Below, in pieces: positions 1 through 12,557 of a stretch of DNA of 64,000 nucleotides. The stretch lies in assembly GCA_036365145.1 (NCBI GenBank), contig JAEOAD010000699.1, positions 8,901,001 through 8,965,000 on the forward strand, read 5' to 3'. Origin of the DNA: Orientallactaga sibirica (lineage: Eukaryota > Chordata > Mammalia > Rodentia > Dipodidae). The position numbers and the translations under genes are program-made. How positions within the stretch are numbered: the stretch's first letter is position 1; each line of letters starts with the position of its first letter. Below the pieces are notes generated by a model. That model was not told the DNA's origin and did not search any database. It saw only the letters and a list, made by a program, of their open reading frames with translations.

Positions 1-54
1 GGTTCTTAGGCTTAGCAGGCAGGTGCCTTAACCGCTAAGCCATCTCTTCAGGCC
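1..54 (-). mobile_element. DIP-like tRNA-derived SINE, 5' head, cut by window edge
   Basis: The plus strand reads as the reverse complement of the SINE head: it ends in GCCATCTCTTCAGGCC, the antisense A-box region, after the antisense B-box side TTCTTAGGCTTAGCAGGC. The body and tail lie outside the window to the left. Confidence 0.85.
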
Positions 55-2057
55 AGGTCCATGCATATTTTAATATCACGTTGTCACACTGCAAGTTCTT
101 GAGGGGTGGGAGAGGCCATGACTTGTGCTCTTTGGGAACTTTTAACATGACTTGCCAGTTAATAAATTCAATTAGGTGATATAAATCTCTCCAGAGCCCT
201 GAAAAGAACATGAGCTTGTGTGTTTTTGTTTAGAATTCCTCTTCCAATGTTCTTGTTATGATTAAATAAGAAAATAGCATAGGCCTCTGGTGAAGTAAGT
301 CTGTCTCAGTTCTCAGACATCACTACACCCAAAACAATTATAGTTCTGAAATACAAAGTATACTTTTTGAATGTTTTCTTTTATATTTTAGAATACAAAT
401 ATATATTTTAAGATTATATATCTATATCTATCTATCTATATATTAGCATGGGATAAATGACAACTAGAACTTGAGTAGATAGGTTGAAAGTGACATAGAA
501 ACACAGCCTATCCTGCTCTAGAAACAAGATCACTTTGCTTTCTCCTGCTAACCTCATTCCTACTCTGTCTTGCTTACTGCTCACCAATGTTTCAGGGAGC
601 AGTCCATATTAGAGCTGCTGCAGAAAGGTCTGCAATGTCAAATAGTAACAAAGATGACAATTCTTGCCATTTAATGAATCAAAGATCAGATGCCAACATT
701 GTATTAAAATGGAGTGATGAAACACTTATAGGGGGCCATTCGGTTTGCTTGCCAAACATCAGCGAAGGAACAACAGGAAGTAACAGGATATGGAAGACAA
801 AAATTTCCCATACTTAAAGGATGGCAATGAAACAAAATGAAGTTTTTTAAAATTGAAACAATAAACTGTTTAATTAAAAAAATCCTATCTCCTATTCATT
901 AAGATATGCATCATGGAAATTCATTTTAGAACAAAAAATTAATATCTGCTTTGTAACTTTAATTCTGTTTTCAAGTACTTTTATTTCTAGAACAACACTG
1001 GCTAGTAGAGAAAGAAAAAAAAATCTCATTTATACTTCTTTGTGCACTGAGCCTATACCAATGTCTCATAAAATTAATAACTTCAATAGAACTGCATCAG
1101 AAATTTTGATTAATCCAGAGATATAAATGGGAGGTGAGAAAGAGCATGACTCAGAGCCCTCTTGAAAGCTTTCAGATTTTAGTCTTTCAAAATTTACATT
1201 CACTTCCACTGATTGGTGACAGATCAAGGCATTTCTAGGAAACTCAGAAGGCAACTGGCGTATTGGATACTGTCTTTTATGAAATCCTTTAGATGAGTGA
1301 AATAAATTTTTCTCCATTAAAAAGAAAATGGACTCATAGTAGAAAGAAACCAATTTCAGAATATAAAATAAACAAAATTAGAGTTTGTCTACCTTATTGG
1401 TGAAAGAAGTATAACCTCTTGGATACTGATGAAGAAGTATAAAGACTACAAAGAGTGACATCTGCCTCCCTTCCGTAATTTCCTAGATAGGAGCAAGACT
1501 TTCGGCAGAACAACAGGAGATGTGCCAGTGACAGGAAGGGGCATTCTTTGGCAAAACTACAGCTGATGGTACTCTGATGTGGTTTCCCAGGAGTGGACTG
1601 TCTAGCATCGTTTCATTAGTTGATTTAATCTTCATGCCTGCTAAGCAAGTGTTCCTCCCTCACTTAGAGGCTGTCAGAATATCCACTCGGGAGGTCCATC
1701 CTTTGTCACCCTATCAAGCCACAATCAAAAAATGACTCTCAGCTCTGTTATGAAGGATCACTAGTAAAAAAAGACATAAGTAATCTAGAAATACAATCTG
1801 AATTTTCTACTCAGGACACTCACATATCTGCCTCAAATTCTTTTATTCCCATTTTGTTTGTCACTTCCTACAGTGGACTTATTTTTTCTTTACTCAATAT
1901 GATATCATTATTTTTGAAGCATGTTAAAAACACATGTCATGCTTAGCATTGACTATTGTGATTTAAAGATAGTTTTACGATCTTCATTTGGTGGTTCATG
2001 TTCATACATGTGACTCAGCAGGGTTGTTGACATGCCAGATGAGAAGCATCACTCATT
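55..2057. other. Unique AT-rich DNA, no gene seen
   Basis: No lineage-specific SINE is recognisable in 2 kb. A short degenerate TCTA/TATA tract lies at 412-444. Two small open frames (587-817 plus, 76 codons; 1066-1353 minus, 95 codons) have no motif I recognise, no supporting context, and lengths expected by chance. Confidence 0.6.
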
Positions 2058-2283
2058 CTTTTATTTTATTTTATTTTTTTATTTTGAGAGAGAGAGAGAG
2101 AGAATTGGTGTGCCAGAACCTTCACCTGAATGAACTCTAGATGCATGCACCCCCTTGTACACATGTGTGACATTGCACACTTGCATCACTATGCATCCGG
2201 CTATGTGAGACCTGGAAATTTGAACATGAGTTCTTAGGCTTCAGAGGCAAGATCCTTAACTGCTAAGCCATCTTTCCAGTCCT
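2058..2283 (-). mobile_element. DIP-like SINE, long subfamily, diverged
   Basis: It starts with a T-rich antisense tail and (GA)n tract and ends with the antisense head CTAAGCCATCTTTCCAG. Antisense positions near 2165-2205 hold the extra segment (CACTTGCATCACTATGCATC) that marks the long subfamily also seen at 15,836, 26,251, 29,111 and 41,396. Confidence 0.85.
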
Positions 2284-2401
2284 ACAATCATCATTTGGAA
2301 TTAAGATTTTAGTACAAAGAAACTTGTTTGGATAATGCACTGGATCCAAGAGCAATTTTGCTTACCCTCCAGAAAAGATTTTGATATAAAAGCCCAAATA
2401 T

Positions 2402-2556
2402 AGCTGGGCATGGTAGTGCACGCCTTTAATTCCAGCACTTGAGAGGCAAAGGTAGGAGGATTGCCAGGAGTTCAAGGCCACCCTGAAACTACACAGTGAA
2501 TTCCAGGTCAGCCTGGACTAGAATGAGGCCTTACCTTAAAAATATGAAAAAAAAAA
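2402..2556 (+). mobile_element. B1 SINE (7SL-derived)
   Basis: It begins AGCTGGGCATGGTAGTGCA, contains CCTTTAATTCCAGCACTT and the B1 3' wording CCAGGTCAGCCTGGACTAG, and ends in an A-rich tail. It is full length and moderately diverged. Confidence 0.9.
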
Positions 2557-3431
2557 TCCTAGTGGGGAAAAATTGATTGTAAGTTTGAAATATTTATGCT
2601 GGGTTGGGTGAAAATTCACATTTCTCTGAATTCTGTTCTGAGGCTTCCAGACATCTTTTTTCCAACTCTTAACATGAAATGTGTTGTATACAAAATAAAA
2701 GTGCCTGATAATAACTGAGTTAATGTTATAAGAATGTGTAGTGTTTTGGTGGCAGGTGACAATGCATGCCTGACATTGTAATTGTCATATGGTGTTTACT
2801 TATATTTATTTATATTGTCCTTACACAGTCTGTTCTACTTTCTACATCCCAAGTCCCAGCACAGTGACTTTGTGGATATGATCATCACTCTGTATGTTGG
2901 CTTTATAGTGAACAGGGATACTGAGACATGGAAGGACATTTTTGTAGCTATGACAGTAAAGGTCAGTAGTGCTAAGGTTTCACACATTTCTGTTCTTGGT
3001 GCATAGTTTTAAGCCACCTTGCCTGGAACAGGATTATCCCTCCTTTGATTTTCTGTTCTCCATGCGCTTTTCACTTCTGAGTAAGTCAGGCTTCTACCTT
3101 TGCTCATTTCTACTCCATTTTCCCTTTTCTTAGTTTCTAGCTTATTTGTGACTATTCCTTCAACTTGAGATGAGACCTCTTCCTGCTTGGTGGCCATAAT
3201 AGCTTGGAGAAATTCCTCATATTAGCACTCAGTCCAGATTTTCAATGTTCATATCTTGGGTGTTGAAATGGCCTCCTGTCTGGACCACATGTCTTCAATT
3301 CTTCTTCTAAGTCAATGCATATATTTGTAAAGTACATTTCTAAATGCAAAGTCCTTCAGATATATATTTCCTGTTCCTCTTCATTGCCTACTTATTGGCT
3401 AAATGATTACATCTGCCCTCCTGACTCTTGG
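2557..3431. other. Unique DNA, no gene seen
   Basis: Nothing recognisable. Small frames at 2782-3006 (plus) and 3009-3197 (minus) have no recognisable motif. Confidence 0.55.
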
Positions 3432-3800
3432 TTTCCTGCATAATAGACATGCCACCATTATACCAGTTGTTATTTTTGGCCTGGCTCTCCAGCCATAAAG
3501 CCTATAGGGTCCAGTTCTGGTTAACACCATTAATGACTTCTCTCCTCTAACAGGGTGTGTGAGTCTTTTCAACATCCTGACAGCTACAATAGAGAAGAGG
3601 TTTCCAGCTCAGCTCCAGCTTGATTTCTCTACGAACTGTAACCCAAATATATGGAACCTCCAGCAACAGGGCTTTACCATTGAGTTCTTGTGGAAAACCA
3701 AGGGTATTGACAATAACCTATAATGTTTTGGAAGCATCAGGGGCCTCCCTGACCAACAACTCACTGGAAAGTACCTCACACCTGGGCTGTTCCTCAGTTC
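3432..3800 (-). mobile_element. L1 (Lx-like) 3' region fragment
   Basis: It is homologous, in the same orientation, to 30,240-30,620. Shared landmarks are AGACATGCCACCATT, TAATGTTTTGGAAGC and CCAACAACTCACTGGAAAG. From memory this wording matches the antisense of rodent Lx-type L1 3' sequence. Short frames on both strands (3609-3893, 3620-3820) are by-products of the repeat. Confidence 0.7.
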
Positions 3801-4275
3801 TGCATATACTTGATATGTAAGTTTGTGAGCGTCCAAGTTTAACAAAGAGCTTTCAGCCATGTACATATGCCTCTTGTTTATCCAGATAAACAAAATACTT
3901 TATTTTCAATCTCTATGCTCACTATTCATGGGAGTCTCATGTATGGAATATAATTTTTGCCATATAGTTTATTTTTCTAAATATTAGCAATAAATCCTTG
4001 CCAGCAGACTTCATGAGTTTAGCCCCTCTGATTCAAAATAATGCAGTCAATGTTTTTTGTAAATTGTATATCATACTGTAACACTGTGAGTTACATGTAC
4101 TTTTTTTAGAATCCTTATTGTTATTCTCTTAGTCCATGTCTACTCAAATCAGTAGTTTCTTATCATCACATTTATTTCTGACCTTGACCTAACTTTAGAG
4201 AAATGAAAAAAATACCACCTTCAAAACAAAAATTCAAAGATGCTTGTATTAAAAGCATTAAAGTTTGTGGATAGT

Positions 4276-4371
4276 TTTTGTTGTTGTTTTTTCTTTTTCT
4301 TTTTTGTTTGTTTGTTTGTTGTTTAAGGTAGAGTCTTACTCTAGCCCAGCTGACCTGGAATTCACTATGTA
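4276..4371 (-). mobile_element. B1 SINE, truncated
   Basis: A T/G-rich antisense tail is followed by AAGGTAGAGTCTTACTCTAG and GACCTGGAATTCACTATGT. The element stops there, so the sense 5' half is missing. Confidence 0.8.
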
Positions 4372-4943
4372 AAGAAAATCTTGTAACCTGGAAAAACAGA
4401 ACAGTTGTTTACCAATATGAAATAAGTGGGATCCTGCACAGTCTTAGATCAAAACTGTATTCATTCACTCCCAAATAATTTACTTTGTAAAAGGGATTGT
4501 GTATGGCTCGGTTGAAAAGCAAAGACCAGCCCTTGGAAAGACAGCTGACTACGTGTGTCCCAGGGTCATGGGTGCCTTCTCCTTAAGCACTGTGCATAAC
4601 TAGCAACAGAAAGGTTAGGACTGTGAATGTTAAGAGGAACAGGTAATGTGGTATTAGTAGTTGTCAGTTGTCATGTAGAAGCTATCCTAGTCAAGGTAAA
4701 GAAAGTCATTGTGATGCATGTCCTCTTATAATGCTCCCCTAATTAAGACAAGGCCAAGCATGTTTAGGAGAAAAATTCAGGAGTGAGATCCTTTACATAT
4801 AAGTGAGCTGTCTGAAAAGGGATGGAGTAATCAGTCTGTGACCAGTTTAGAGATTGGAGACCAGGGAGAGAAAAGAGGAAGGTCAATGTGTTTTCAAATG
4901 GCCACTTAACACACAGAAACAAAACATACAAGTAAACTTTCCT
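4372..4943. other. Unique DNA, no gene seen
   Basis: No repeat family or coding signal is recognised between the truncated B1 and the next B1 target site. Confidence 0.5.
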
Positions 4944-4950
4944 TTAACAT

Positions 4951-5113
4951 TTTTTTTTTTTTTTTTTTTTTTTCTTCAAGGTAGGGTCTCATTCCAGCTC
5001 AGGCTGACTTGGAATTCTCTCTGTAGTCTCAGGGTGGCCTCAAATCCATGGTGATCCTCCTACCTCTGCCTCCGGAGTGCTGGGATTAAAGGCGTGTGCC
5101 ACCACGCCCGGCT
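4951..5113 (-). mobile_element. B1 SINE with target-site duplication
   Basis: A T-run is followed by antisense B1 ending CACCACGCCCGGCT. The flanking direct repeat TTAACAT occurs at 4944-4950 and 5113-5119. Low divergence suggests a fairly young copy. Confidence 0.93.
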
Positions 5114-5143
5114 TAACATTTCAGTTTTGGAAATGTCACTTCT

Positions 5144-5361
5144 GGGCTGGAGAGATGGCTTACTTTGTTAAGGCACTTGCCTGCAAAGCCTAAGAACCCA
5201 AGTTTGATTCCTTAGTACCCACGTAATCCAGACATACAAGGTGGTGCACACATCTGGAGTTCCTTTTCAGTGGCTAGAGGCCCTGGTATGCCCATTCTCT
5301 CTCTCTCTCTCTTTCTGCCTCTTTCTCTGTCTCTCAAATAAATAAAAACATATTTTTTAAA
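5144..5361 (+). mobile_element. DIP-like SINE
   Basis: Full length: GGGCTGGAGAGATGGCTTAC head, GCACACATCTGGAGTTCC core, (CT)n at about 5296-5313 and an AAATAAATAAAAA tail. An imperfect target duplication flanks it (AAATGTCACTTCT before, AAATGCCATTTCT after). Confidence 0.92.
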
Positions 5362-5427
5362 AAATGCCATTTCTTAGTTGTATGAGTTGAATTGCACAGC
5401 ATGACTTATGGTAAATAGAAACTATTA

Positions 5428-5800
5428 ACAGTTGACCATACCTATCTTTCCATAGTTTTAGCAAATTTTCTAAACATAATACAATATTTTCAAAGTACAC
5501 CCTTCCTGATACCCAATGTGGTTCTTAGTCATATATGCCCTACATTACTCAGAGTTTGTCCTGTATGACCTTATCTCCTCAGTTCCTCTACCTACCCTTC
5601 CACCAAAACCATTTTTTCTACACTCTATTGCTATTTGTTGGACCACATTTTATTCCCTATATAAATAAAATCATGCATAAGTAATCACACACTACTTTAC
5701 TCTATGCCTATTCCACTTCACACAGCATCATATCTCCCAAGTGTACCCATATTGGCACAAAAGGCAGCATTTCAAATACCATTTTAAAATCAGGATAATG
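5428..5800 (-). mobile_element. Ancient L1M 3' region fragment
   Basis: The plus strand resembles the antisense of old L1 3' sequence: platform around TATAAATAAAATCATGCAT, then CTATTCCACTTCACACAGCA and CATATTGGCACAAAAGGCAG, in the order known from mammalian L1M elements. It is strongly diverged. The 69-codon minus frame at 5708-5917 is a by-product. Confidence 0.65.
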
Positions 5801-6985
5801 TGAACTAACTTTTTGAAAAATTTTCATCCATTTATAATCAGATACATAAAGGCAAGTGATGAGAAGAAGAAATCTCGATTGCCTGGTGCAGGACACAGTA
5901 TATACTCCCCTGACCACTGAGCTGACATGAAAAGAACTTGGTACTTAGAAAGGTGTCCCTTCTCTCTAAAGAGTATCTAAAGGTTTATAGTTCCACTTTC
6001 ATGTTCTTATTTCCAAATCGACTGCAGCCATTTCTTTCAATCAAGTGAAAATGACAGATAGCTTAAAATGTCATTCTTTGCAGGGATATTTATATTTTAA
6101 TAGTCTTAAGTCCTTAATGCTTAAGCACCTTCAATGATGATTGAGAAAGTCTCCCAGAAATAGGGTAACAATTTGGAAACATCTAAGGATGTGTTTGCCC
6201 CAGCTATACCTGCTTTGAAGGAAGAACTGCCCCTTATGAAACAAGAAGTACTTATTTTTCTGAGCATAATTAGCTTAAGAGCTCCTTGAAATAACCAGGC
6301 TTTTAAACATATCTTGTTGACTGTGTTTCACATGACTTAATAACTCACTCTTTTGTGATTCACATTATTTGTGCCTACTTCAAGAAGACACTAAAGGTTG
6401 AGTTTGTTCAATTGTCACTAATAGGCTATTGAATTCTAGACAATTCATTTTCAGATCAGAATATATTAAATATTGTTAATTGACCCTTGTAAGAATGGAA
6501 TTACTTAGTGTTTTTAAAAAGAGATGGATAAGGGACAACTGCCTTTTCCAATGCTTTCAAGTGCTGTCATTGACAGAGGCCCCTTTGCTAATTACACCAG
6601 AGAGGAAGGATGCTGGTAGCATTCAGAGCTGTGGCAGGCTTGAGATTCATTCTACATGAAAAAATAAATACCAGTAACCTCTATGAGGCAGACACTGCTC
6701 CAAGTACATGTGGGGAAATGGGTTGGATAAAGAACACCGCTGCCCTTTTTAAAGCTGACGTTCTGTGGGGAAACTGAAGCTGCATTTATTGCAGGCAATC
6801 TGGCAAGTTCTTCATTTTATCCTGATCATGTAGACCTAAAACAGCTTGTTCAACACTCAAGAGTTTTATGTTAGTGCAGAAAAATGCAGAACAAAAATAG
6901 CATTAAAATATGAGTCAGTACATCATGTACTTGTTGAATGATCAGATTTTGAACATTCACCTATGTTGCTATAAAATACTAATGA
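5801..6985. other. Mostly unique DNA with an ancient repeat trace
   Basis: About 6688-6775 follows the layout of an old mammal-wide repeat (GGCAGACACTGCTCCAAGTA, then CTGCCC, then TTCTGTGGGG). Family is not assigned. No gene is seen. Confidence 0.4.
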
Positions 6986-7216
6986 GGGCTGGGGAGATGG
7001 CTCAGTGGCTAAATTATTTGTTGCACATTCTTGAGTTAAGATCCCTAGAACCTATGTAAAGCCAGAGCCTATAGTGCAAGCAAACTTCTATAATACCACT
7101 GGCAAATGCAAGGGTAGACGATGAGAGATCCTGCCTCAAAAAGGTGGCAGTTGAGGACCTAAAATTGTCCTCTGTCTATGTACCATGGCTTGCACACACT
7201 CATACTCATTCACATG

Positions 7217-7260
<44 letters not shown>

Positions 7261-7280
7261 CATGCACAGAAAACAAAATA
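6986..7280 (+). mobile_element. B4-like composite SINE
   Basis: It starts GGGCTGGGGAGATGGCTCAG and carries the B4 3' wording GAGAGATCCTGCCTCAAAAA and GGTGGCAGTTGAGGACC before a CA-rich tail. The middle is shorter than typical B4 elements, so an internal deletion is likely. Confidence 0.75.
7218..7258. repeat. (CA)n microsatellite in the B4 tail
   Basis: About 20 uninterrupted CA units at the 3' end of the B4 element. A B4 tail is a common seed for CA expansion. Confidence 0.97.
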
Positions 7281-7322
7281 ATCAAAAGTACATAAGTCAT
7301 AATAGCACAATAATTGAGAATG

Positions 7323-7491
7323 GAGCCGGTCATGGTGGCGCACGCCTTTAATCCCAGCACTTAGGAGGCAGAGGTAGGAGGATCGCCATGAGTTCAAGAC
7401 CACCCTGAGAATATAGCATGAATTCCAGGTCAGCCTGGGCTACAGTGAGACCCTACCTCAAAAAAAAAAAAAAAAAAAAAAAAAAATAAAC
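7323..7491 (+). mobile_element. B1 SINE with perfect target duplication
   Basis: GAGCCGGTCATGGTGGCGCA head, CAGGTCAGCCTGGGCTACAG 3' part and a poly(A) tail of about 27. ATTGAGAATG occurs at 7313-7322 and again at 7492-7501. Confidence 0.95.
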
Positions 7492-7501
7492 ATTGAGAAT
7501 G

Positions 7502-8230
7502 TTAATTGGAACTGTATTCCCTTATCCTATACCAGCAAATTAATTTACAATGAAAAGCTACTCTATTACTCTATTAGTGAAAAGCTTGTAAATATAGTGT
7601 GGTTTCTGTACAAGAAATTGAAATGTCATGTTCAAAGTCCATCCTCAGATTTTTCTTATTGTTTTACTAAAGAATTAGCAAATTCATTAAGAATAAACTT
7701 AGCAATTAGTCATTACTGTGACCAAAGACCCTACTGAAAAAACACTTTTGCTTTGTGAAGACAGGACCATGTTTATACTCACTTTATCATAGTACTCTTT
7801 TCAAAATGTATCCCAAGAAACAACACAGTGGTAGAAAGCAATAGGTACCTGGAATAATAAGATACATCTCTTTTCTTCTCATGCATCTCTTTACCTGCTT
7901 GTCCTTCTCCTCACTCTCAGCCACAATGTAGTCACATTAATAGTAACCCTAGGTTCAACATCATTAGTGTTCACTATGAAGTTCCCATAATCCCACATTA
8001 TTCTTATCTCTCAGGCTGAAACAAACTCATTGAAACCCTCAGAGCTAATTAATTAGCTGGATTCCTTAAATTTAATAGGAACCTTCTAAGTCAACAGAAT
8101 TTAGCTTTGTTCCAATTTATGTCACTGATGTGGACTGTAAATATGCCAGTCAACAAAAATCATAAGCATCATTGTCTAGATTTTACTTTATTAGTAATAA
8201 TTTTTATTTTAAAGACATGATGTTAAAATA
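7502..8230. other. Unique DNA, no gene seen
   Basis: No repeat or coding signal recognised. Confidence 0.5.
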
Positions 8231-8240
8231 GAACAAAGAA

Positions 8241-8444
8241 ACCTGGCATGGTGACTCATGCCTTTAATCCCAGCACTTGGGAGGCAAAGGTAAAAGGATC
8301 ACTGTGTTTTCGAGGCTAGCCTGAGACTACATAGTGAATTCCAGGTCAGCCTGAGCTAGAATGAGACCCTACCTTGAAAAACCAAAATAAATAAATAAAT
8401 TAATTAATTAAATTAAATTAAATTAAACAAAATAAAATACAATT
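8241..8444 (+). mobile_element. B1 SINE with AATA/ATTA-rich tail
   Basis: ACCTGGCATGGTGACTCATG to ACCTTGAAAAACCAAAATAA, followed by a (AAAT)n and (AATT)n tail to about 8440. GAACAAAG at 8231 and GAACAAGG at 8445 form a probable target duplication. Confidence 0.9.
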
Positions 8445-8454
8445 GAACAAGGAG

Positions 8455-10093
8455 CATGTGCCTAGAAGGACTTCATCATTCCTACAAGCATGGGTCTCAT
8501 TATCAAGATGCCTTTGTCTCACGTTCAAAATGAGCTTCTCTAGCTATAGCTATAGGGGAAGTTCTGGTGCGAAATGTTTATATGTCCTTGATTACAGGAG
8601 GGTACCATTTTCTCTATGGATAACAGCAGAAAATGAACTTCCTAAAGCCATGGTTGATTTTTCTCTTATGTTGAAGTTGTTATATCTAATACTGTAGCTA
8701 GTCTTTTATTTGAAGTTGGCAATCTCCCAAAAGCAAATAAAAGCATGAAAGAAAAGAGCAACTTAAATCAGTGTATACAAATAAAGTGACCTTATTCTGT
8801 ATAGTTTCAGATTTGCAAATATTCATATCAATTTCCACAAAACACACCTTACCTCTGAAATGAGATCATTTCTCTGGCACAAAGCTAAGGCCTCTTATTT
8901 CCTCAGGATAGGAGGCACTAGTTCCTTATTGCAATCCAAAGCACAGTTCATACTGTTCTGCATTGCTTGCTGAGATGTATTTAAAGATTGTCTTTTAAAA
9001 TAAAACCAAAATGCGTCCCAAAATAAATTCACAGTAGAAAGATTTAATCAGGAGAAAAATCAGTTTATAGATTTACCTTATGATGTGAATGGATTATTCT
9101 TTCTAACAGTTCCTTAAAATCGTTTGGTTACAGTTTGATGACAGTACTCAATATCCTACTTCCAAGTATTAATTTGCAATGAAACTTCATCTGAATATGC
9201 TCAAAATAATTTAAGAAATTATTTTTGATTATTTTCTTACTCATTTCATATTTTCATATTCTTCCCTAAACAGAGAAGAAGAATATTTACTAAGGTGAGA
9301 AACATCTCAATTTTTTATACTCTTCACAAATACCTTACTAGACCAAAGGTAAATAAAGCCTAATTCTCCCACAAAATTTCAGTCATATTTTCTCTGTGAG
9401 TTGATAGATAAACTGTAGGCTGCAATAATTCCAGTGGCTATCTTGTGAATAGCTGACTATTCCAGAGAACTCAGATCTGAATATCCAGAGCACAGATACC
9501 TTCAGATGTAGCATGGGAAACATTCAACAACGCTGTTGTGGTTGTGTGACTTGGAAACAGGATTGTTCACCAGGCAGATATGGTTTTGGATAAGTCTAAT
9601 ATTTTCTATGGAGACCAGGAACCCTAAAAGTCTCTTCAGGATATCTTCAAAACCTATTAAATGTTTACAGCCTTCTGCAAAAGGCGAGTTGTCTGGGTGC
9701 ACTAAGGAAGGTTTTTTTCCAACTGAGGGTGACTTGCGCAAAACCAGCTATCTTGCCATGCAACTCAGCATAGGTCCCGGGTATGAAGGAATCTATGCTC
9801 TACATTACTCTCCTTAGAATTCATAAGGAATAAGCCTTTGCAATCCAAGGTCCATATGCTAAGAATGCTACATTTTGTCATATGTCATAGATTTATCCAG
9901 TAGTGACACAAGGTCACTTTAATGAAAGTGAATGTGATTGTGAGGAACTAGGGACCCAGGCCCCCACCAAGTGACTGGCTTCTGTCTCATCACTCTAAAA
10001 CAGGAATTTATAATTTATCTTCAAAAAAAAAAAAAAAAATCATATGTCTCACTTTTGAGACTTAATGCATGAAGTAGTGACTATGTTCTGTAA
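8455..10093. other. Unique DNA, no gene seen
   Basis: 1.6 kb without lineage-specific repeats except an A17 run at 10,023-10,039. Overlapping frames at 9502-9741 (minus) and 9536-9817 (plus) have no recognisable motif. Confidence 0.5.
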
Positions 10094-10185
10094 ACTGCAT
10101 CACTTAATCTCTAGGGTTTCTCTGATCACCTAATAATACAGAGCAAGTGCCTGGCACTGGGCAAGAGCTCAGTTTCTGTTTTCAG
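10094..10185 (+). mobile_element. MIR fragment
   Basis: CACTTAATCTCTAGGGTTTC, then ACCTAATAATA and AAGTGCCTGGCACTGGGCAA follow the order of the MIR 3' half. Highly diverged, as expected of this ancient family. Confidence 0.5.
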
Positions 10186-10521
10186 ATATAGTTAATGTCA
10201 ATGGGTAAATGAACTTAATTATCAAAATCATTCCACTCAACATGGTTTTTGTATCAACTCTACAAAGCAGCTGAATGCCCCATTTGGATACATAAAAAGC
10301 TGAGCTCCAAGAAACCATCTTAAATCCCTGTTGTGTACAACTGAAAAACCATAAGCATTATCTAATTGCTTCTAATTTATTTCATCATCAATTATATTTG
10401 AAAACAAATTGCAAATGTTAATGTCCAATAAAAGAATCATTAACAAAATTTGTATCTATTGTAAAGAATAGTAACATCATTTAAATGGTGATGTATTAGG
10501 GTATGTTTAAAGCACTAACAT

Positions 10522-10758
10522 TGACTGGAGAGATTGCTCAGTGGTTAAAGGCACTTGTTTCCAAAGCCCAATGGCCTGCATTCAATTCCTTAGGGCCCAT
10601 GTAAAGCCAAATGCACAAAGTGGTGCATGCATCTGAAGTTCATTTTCAGTAGCAGGAGGCCCTTGTGTGTCTATATTCTCCTTCTCTCTCTGTCTGCCTG
10701 TATCTTCCAATAAACCTTTTACTGTGTCTCTCTCATATTAATAAATATTTTTTTTAAA
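10522..10758 (+). mobile_element. DIP-like SINE, older variant
   Basis: TTGACTGGAGAGATTGCTCA head, TGCACAAAGTGGTGCATGCA core, CT-rich tract and a late AATAAATATTTTTTT tail. Confidence 0.87.
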
Positions 10759-12380
10759 TAATACTGATGCTAAGACACAATACAGCAAACATGGAAAGAT
10801 GTCATTCCAACATTGTTTCAATTTGTAGACCAAATATTTAAAAGAAGAATCACATATTTACAAATTACTATTGTATGATATTTGGCACATTTTTATTAGT
10901 GGTAAATTAATGATTCAATAATGTTTTATATCTCTTGCGGGTATTGATTTTTAAACATTTTATCACATTCAAAAATGTGTAGCCATTATTTAAAAATTGA
11001 ATGTTGGTAATAGTAGCAATACTTCAAATATAGTGTAAGTGTTGTGAGAGTAATAATTATGTCCCAACTATTGGGAAAGTGATAATACTTAAAGTATCAA
11101 GTGATAATAATAATGCTTCAAGCATTGTGTGAGCATCTAAATTTTGAAATGCTATAAACTGAGAATGCCTAAAAATAGTTCCATGGAAAAACTTGGGACT
11201 CTGACTTGTGTCTAACTTGTACCTGGGACACAAAAACTTGCTAATACAATTGGCTTTTTACTTGAACTTGGGAAGAATACAGATATGTAGATACCCTAGA
11301 ATTCCATCCCACTCTTGCCAATAAGACTAGTTTACCTCTCTGAGTTATGCCTTACTTGATATCTGCAACAGGTTGATGAGCACTTTTGGTGGCCACGGAA
11401 GAACAGTCATATGCACAGCAGTAGTTTTTGACCATTGCTGCCTTAGAAACTCAAATCTATTGGAAATACAGACAGGTAAGCAATGGCCAATGTGCTTTTA
11501 ATAAATGAACAAAATTACTACATAAGTCCGTATATTAATATGAAACTTGAGGGAAAAGTCAGAAAATCTAGGCTCCGATTGTGACTTTCTTAATTTCTAA
11601 TGCAAAGTCTGAAATAACTTAGCTATTTTCAGCTTAGTTTCCCTTACACATCAGACTGTTATTGCAATATTTGACTCCTGGATCCGTTATTAATACTCAC
11701 TGATTGAAGACATTTGCGAAAAGAAAAAGTTTCATTCAATATGTGCATGGAGACCTAAAGTAGTTCTCGTGATGATCAGCCTGTTTTTAGGTAATATGAC
11801 TTACTTTACTGCTTATACGTCCACATCCTGGAGCCAAAGGAAATTACTATACTCAAGAAACTGGATCTGTGGCTCACATCACAGGACACCATGGCTATCT
11901 CGGTAGCAGAATGTTAGGAAAGACTTACAACAGGATTTGACTTTACATTTGCAAACTGAGGACAATGCCAAGAAGCAGAGTGTTGTCGTGGTCTGGCTGA
12001 TCTTGGAAAGCATGGGAAATCCTGTGACTGGATTTCCTAATAAAGTCTAAGTAGGAAGATGAGGACTAACATGAGGCTAAAGGCACAAGTAGTTGCTTGG
12101 GTGGCAGTAGTCTTATGAATGGACAGACTATGGAGCTGGTTGGTTATTTTTGTGATTAAGAAATTTTCCAGGTTTTATCTGTGTTCAGCCATCATTGTAC
12201 AGTGATCTTGTTTTTTTATTTATATTAATCCATCATATAATGATCTTGTCTATTGATGTTTAAGTTCTCTGAAATAGTTAATACTTAGCAATATAGCAAG
12301 GCACAGTGACAAATACTATGCTAGTTTCTGGATATCAGGAGACTTTTAAATTTCCCAAAGTGTTCATATATGTGATATAC
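10759..12380. other. Mostly unique AT-rich DNA with a possible MIR
   Basis: 11,550-11,665 resembles a decayed plus-strand MIR (AAATCTAGGCTCCGATTGTG, then ACTTAGCTATTTTCAGCTTA). No gene seen. Confidence 0.4.
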
Positions 12381-12400
12381 GTGTGTGTGTGTATGTGTGT

Positions 12401-12431
<31 letters not shown>
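12381..12431. repeat. (GT)n microsatellite, interrupted
   Basis: GT tract with two GTAT interruptions, then a pure run. An alternating purine-pyrimidine stretch (GCACGCACATGCGTGT) follows it. Confidence 0.95.
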
Positions 12432-12557
12432 CACGCACATGCGTGTATGCATCTGGAAATTCGGGGTCAAATTCAAATTCCTTAAACTTAAGCAAGTTAC
12501 ATTCTCATCATAGTTTTATTAATAGAGAATAATTCATTCCTTTTCAATTATAATCAA

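Noticed and set aside
5144..5210. tRNA-like sequence with A and B boxes
   Set aside because: It is the head of a SINE, as are the other ~25 such heads; no cloverleaf-complete tRNA was found.
11030..11145. Apparent repeat of 'AATACTTCAA...GTGTAAGTG' wording
   Set aside because: The matching words are short and AT-rich; no stable unit length could be defined.
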